Position numbers and translations under genes: made by a program. Shown in pieces: positions 59,984 to 64,000 of a stretch of DNA of 64,000 nt. The number at the start of each line of letters is the position of its first letter. Position 1 is the first letter of the stretch. The notes under the pieces were generated by a model. It had not been told where the DNA came from. It saw nothing but the letters and a program-made list of their open reading frames with translations, and searched no databases. The DNA comes from Buddleja alternifolia (lineage: Eukaryota > Streptophyta > Magnoliopsida > Lamiales > Scrophulariaceae), in NCBI GenBank assembly GCA_019426215.1, contig CM033400.1, positions 22,304,568 through 22,368,567 of the forward strand, given 5' to 3'.

Positions 59984-61709
59984 TGATAAGAGGCATTTTT
60001 ACGTATTTTTAAGCCCCGTTGCGTCTATGTTTTAGGTTCATTTATCGCTTGAGTGTTGCCACATGTGCGTTTAATTCGTGCATTAAGTGATTTCAGGCCT
60101 TAAATGGATACAATCGAAGAATGGGCGGAAAATCGACGTATAAAACAAGTTTAGACCAAGTTGCTTCGCACCTCCGCGCCCAAGCGCCCCTCCAACCACG
60201 CCCAGGCGCCTGACAAGATGCAAATAACATCAACATTCTGCTTTCCGCGCCTAGGCGCCATGCTGTCCACGCCTGGGCGCCGTATCTGCCTTAGTTTCCA
60301 CGGTTGAGCGCTATTTCCTTATATTTAGAGATCGAATTGGATGAAGTTCCCTTCTACAAAGTTGTAGAAATTTGTGTTAGCTTCAATTTAGGACTTGAAT
60401 CATCCAAATCGGAGTTTCATGGAGAGAGTTATGAAGGAAATACAATTACTGCGCAAGACAGAGGCAAATATGCCCAACATTCTGCTGACGGCGCCTAGGC
60501 GCCGTAATTCCCGCGCCTAGGCGCGCCCACACCCGGGTTTTGATTCCTTTAATCCAAAAGTTCATTATTTGAGGATGGAATGGAATATTTAAAAGGGAGA
60601 GGTCAGCACATGTGTTGGGGGACATGCTTGAGGGGAAAATGGATTGTTTATTGCACACCATGATGGGGTGTGGAGTAAAAAAATAGAGAGCCTATCATTT
60701 CTTGTCTTCAAGGAGAGCATCTTCTTCACTTTGGGGAGGGGGACTCTTGACCGAAGGGTGAGAGGGGGGAGAGAGAGGGGAGTCCATCATTCACTCTTGA
60801 CCCATCATCATTCATCACCATTCTTCATCATTTTGAAGATTGCAAAGAAGGGGGATTGAGCTAGAGATTGAAGCTACAAGCAAGGATTCATCATCATTCA
60901 AGACTTAGGGAGTTTCTTTTGCATTTCATTTACATGTTTATGTCAATAACTATGTATATGATTGTTTTAGACTTTCTTGAGCTATTGAATATGAGTTAAT
61001 CTTGTAGAACTAAGGCCATGTGGAGGCCAAATTTATGAATCAATATATGTGAAGTTGCTCTTTGTATTAATTCTCCTATTGCTTTGTGTGTTAATTCTAT
61101 GCTTTTATTCCAATCATGTGTTTGATCACCATATGCTTGCTATCTTGCCTAATCTAGTTGTTCGAGAGAAAATAGATTAGGGTGCAAGAGAATTAACACA
61201 TCATCCGAAACAAATGAGGGATTGCCCTAGAAATAGGTAAAGATTCCCGGGTGTTGTTAGCCGGATTCGTTCGGGGAAGCTCTAGAACGTTAATGCGTGA
61301 TTTTTGATTAGATTCTCGGATAGACATATTTAGAGAACCGTCAATTAATCATAGAATTATTATGAGCCGAGACATCGGGTAATAGTTAATTTAGGAGTTT
61401 CCACCAAAGCAATAGGAGTCTAATAATTCGAAGAGTAGCTCATATATATCGACGAGTGGATTTGGTCATAGCATGTGCCTTAGTCTTTTTAACCAATTCG
61501 TGAGGTCTAATTCATAGCTTGTTCCCTCCTTTGATCTTTCGTTTACTTAATTGTTTTCCTCTTGCTTTACTTTAATTGTCTTTACTTTCATTAAAATCAT
61601 AAACTAGAATTCAAGTCTCCGTGGTTCGACAACCCGGACTTTTAGTCCACTTTATTACTACCACGACTAGTACACTTGCTATCAAAGCACGTTAAGTATT
61701 AGCGTGTCA
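59984..61709 (+). repeat. 3' LTR of the young retrotransposon
   Basis: 1726 bp, matching the 5' LTR except for about five substitutions (for example CGCCTAGGCGCC here at 60248-60259 against CGCCTAGACGCC in the 5' copy). Confidence 0.96.
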
Positions 61710-63026
61710 GTTACCAATGGGGGCCGAGGCATTGCATTCAATAAGGCAAGAGTGGGTGGTGTTTGGAATAGATCATTCTGTGCGTATACTGAAATTAGTT
61801 GGCCGGTTGTCCACTTCACTCCCTAACGGCTTGTTTTCGTCACAAACTCTTGTTCAGTTAAAATTATATCTACTGAACTACATTGTTAGGTGGGAAGATA
61901 GATATAATTTACGAAATTTAAAAAGACTCATATTGAAGCACATTGTGCTGTATGATAACACATTTTCTTCCAGCCTTGGAAAAGGGTGTCCCAAGTTGAA
62001 TGATTTGCAGTTATTCAACTGTGATTTTAGAGGAGTAACAAAATTTGAGGCATATTTGCCTTCTGTAAAAATATTCAAGATGACATTCAATCGGGCCCAC
62101 GAAAATGTGAATATAAAAGTACACTTCCCCAATGTAGATGTCCTTGTTATTTTATTGAAACAAGATGAACAGGGTCCAGGGCATTTACAAGTATTGGGGC
62201 CGTTAGCTCGTTCTTTACAGTGGATAGTACACCGTCATGTACAATACATCGGATCAACTTGCTCAACATACCGACTACTTTGAGAGGTTGTAAAAATGAC
62301 GAAAGAATTGATGTCCAGCGAACGAGCACGTGTCCCGATTGATTTTGTTAGGGTATATCTATCTATCATTGTTTGAATAGGTGCAAATGCTTTTAAGAAG
62401 TTGTTTTGATTTTTTTTTAATTGTTTGTTTAGAGGTTGGCGCATGTGGAGTCTCTACATCGCATTATGGCGAAGTACTTTTTTGTTAATATGCACCGTCT
62501 AGAGATCAGATGTTCAAAGTTGCTTGACAATCTTGCTGTCACATTGGTGCTCATCAGTAGATGTACAGGCTTGAATGAGCTTAAAGTCGATTTGGTGGTA
62601 ATATTTTAAGTTTTATTGTTTTTCGCTTATTAGTTATTACATGGTTTATTAAACACGTTATTTGTTTGGGTTTCTAAAATAAAATTGTAATTGACTTAAC
62701 ATGTGTAGGGTGCACCATGGGAAAACGCGGCCATTAGTGTATCCAATTACGTAAAAGACTGGAAGTTGCAAGCAATGGGATTGGAGGCATTGAATGAGGT
62801 CACGATCTTCAACTTCTCGGGTTCTGATTGCGAGCTAAGTTACATTCTGTACGTGTTGTCGTAAGCAACTGAGTTGGGTACACTAAATATCTACTGTGTT
62901 AATAATTTTTTTGATGATCCAATTGGTGTGTATAAGAGGGCATCAATTAGAGCGTATGAAGTTACCGCGTCAAACAATGTGCAAATTCATTTCATAAAAG
63001 GGGCTTACCCTATAATAAGAGGATAA

Positions 63027-64000
63027 TGAAAATTGCACAATAATTTTACAGTGGTTCGAAGCATCAATTTGATCCAACAATGTACTTGTTTTGAATATGA
63101 ATGTACGAGTTAAATCAATTTGCACAAGGGCACTTAATTTCACATTCTTTGCCAATATGTTCCATAACGAAATTCATAAACGAATCAACTTCGCGTACAT
63201 ATTAAGGAGAAATTTTTCTTGCATTCATCCAACTTTTATCCATTTTCTTATATCCTATTGTAGAATATATAAAAATATATCAAGAATTCCCTAATGTTTT
63301 ATTGTTGACATTTTTTCCAATATGTATAGAATGCCAATAGAAAAATTATTTAATGCACCATAGAATTTGGTACCTTTTTGGCGTGTTCGGTAGCTTGGAA
63401 TGTAGTGTTAAGTATTATTTATCATGTGTAATTCCATGTTTGGTAGTCATGTTTAAAGCTCATGTTAAAGAAATGTGTGCTGTAATATCCATAATTGTCG
63501 TTAATAAATTTCTTGGAGGGAGATAAGATTGATTTATCCAATTTAAGTGTCATCTTTTATTATGGGTGAGCATTTACAGTAACATTCTCAATATTTAATG
63601 AAAAATTATATCAAACTTTAACAATTATTCTTTCTACTAAAAACACATACCCCCAAGAAAATGACTTAATTGGTGAATTTAGTCGAAAATTTTCGTGATG
63701 TAAAATTTAATTATACTAAAATTAACCTTTCATTATTTTAACCAATATTTGAGACTTGAAAGTGTCATTTGTATGTCCATTTGACCATTGTTTTGAGTTC
63801 TACATATAATGTTGTTTCTATCTTGTAAGTAGTTTTTTTAAATTAACTATCGCTCGTATTTAGTGTAATTACATGCCAATTAGCTTATTTTGAACACATA
63901 ACAATAGACCCCTCTTATAATAAAATATTAGACTCGCCCTCTCTCTTCAAAGAACTAACGGAATTTGCTGACATCATTAAGGAATATTTTCTAAATTTCT
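63027..64000. other. Non-coding right edge
   Basis: AT-rich sequence downstream of the F-box-type pseudogene. No gene, repeat pair or element end recognised. Confidence 0.5.

Larger units (their letters stand above)
55475..61709 (+). mobile_element. Young non-autonomous gypsy-type LTR retrotransposon, 6235 bp
   Basis: LTRs of identical length (1726 bp; 55475-57200 and 59984-61709), starting TGATAAGAGG and ending AGCGTGTCA. I found five substitutions between them by eye. The 5-bp duplication GTTAC flanks it (55470-55474, 61710-61714). The primer-binding site is an 18-base match to the 3' end of plant tRNA-Asp, as in Athila-type Ty3/gypsy elements. No gag-pol is present; the internal region has one 294-aa ORF and non-coding sequence. 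This is the make-up of a LARD/TR-GAG-like element mobilised by a relative. Confidence 0.95.
55213..63026 (+). pseudogene. F-box/LRR gene split by an LTR retrotransposon
   Basis: Left part (55213-55474): degraded F-box end and first LRR text, LLSKYFQHCWYSIPTLLFDI then IHFVNRTILEYNESVVETLS. Right part from 61715: QEWVVFGIDHSVRILKLVGR, LPNGLFSSQTLVQLKLYLLN, LKRLILKHIVLYDNTF and GCPKLNDLQLFNCDF. Frames break after about 62150. Further exons lie at about 62433-62596 (RLAHVESLHRIMAKYFFVNM) and from 62709 (GAPWENAAISVSNYVKDWKL), with a TAA at about 62863 and an end near 63026. The reading frame on both sides of the retrotransposon is compatible, so this was one gene. It is divergent from the related gene at 53040-54390. 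Confidence 0.75.

Noticed and set aside
1..64000. CRISPR array, tRNA or rRNA genes
   Set aside because: No regularly spaced direct repeats, cloverleaf or rRNA-like sequence seen; the tRNA-Asp-like text at 57207 is a retrotransposon primer-binding site.

Overview
This window is nuclear DNA from a flowering plant, most likely a eudicot. It is AT-rich and intron-bearing, and nested transposable elements fill most of it. Those I could classify are Sirevirus-like copia, other copia, gypsy-type, LINE, TRIM, Mutator-like (MULE), hAT-like, Harbinger-like and possible Helitron sequences. I cannot name the species. Only one complete, apparently intact host gene was found. No tRNA, rRNA or CRISPR features were seen.

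Layout. (1) 1-10159: the 3' part of a Sirevirus-like Ty1/copia element: end of pol, a long decayed envelope-like reading frame split by a 1578-bp solo LTR, a 684-bp tandem duplication, then the 3' LTR. It abuts the 5' leader of (2) a MULE at 10160-15202, which has a transposase gene and a convergent GRF zinc-finger/transmembrane gene. (3) 15203-19183: a 393-bp foldback MULE-type MITE with a near-perfect 9-bp target duplication, a copia pol fragment and unclassified repeat sequence. (4) 19184-36417: a nested complex. A small TRIM-like element (two 142-bp terminal repeats and a PBS) carries a LINE in its left repeat, bounded by a 12-bp duplication. The LINE's ORF1 carries a 357-bp solo LTR (5-bp duplication) and a complete 9384-bp MULE (perfect 9-bp duplication). 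The TRIM's right repeat carries a 1190-bp Harbinger/Tourist-like element.

(5) 38071-42141, minus strand: a complete nine-exon ARV1 gene (222 aa), the ER sterol/lipid homeostasis protein; its large intron carries LTR debris. (6) 42200-53000: gene-poor sequence with an inverted-repeat element, two Helitron-like 3' termini, a hAT-type element with an 8-bp duplication, and dispersed repeats. (7) 53040-63026: two head-to-head F-box/LRR/FBD-type genes, both broken. The second is split by a young 6235-bp LTR retrotransposon (identical-length 1726-bp LTRs, 5-bp duplication GTTAC) that has no polymerase, only an unrecognised 294-aa ORF.

The most unusual object is the 9.4-kb MULE at 20670-30053. Besides its own transposase it carries a plant mobile domain (PMD) gene and a divergent pair of small, apparently related genes of unknown function around a short repeat array. 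Both ends carry copies of a palindrome built on TACGCCATT/AATGGCGTA. All its genes now contain stops or frameshifts, so this copy is probably not autonomous.
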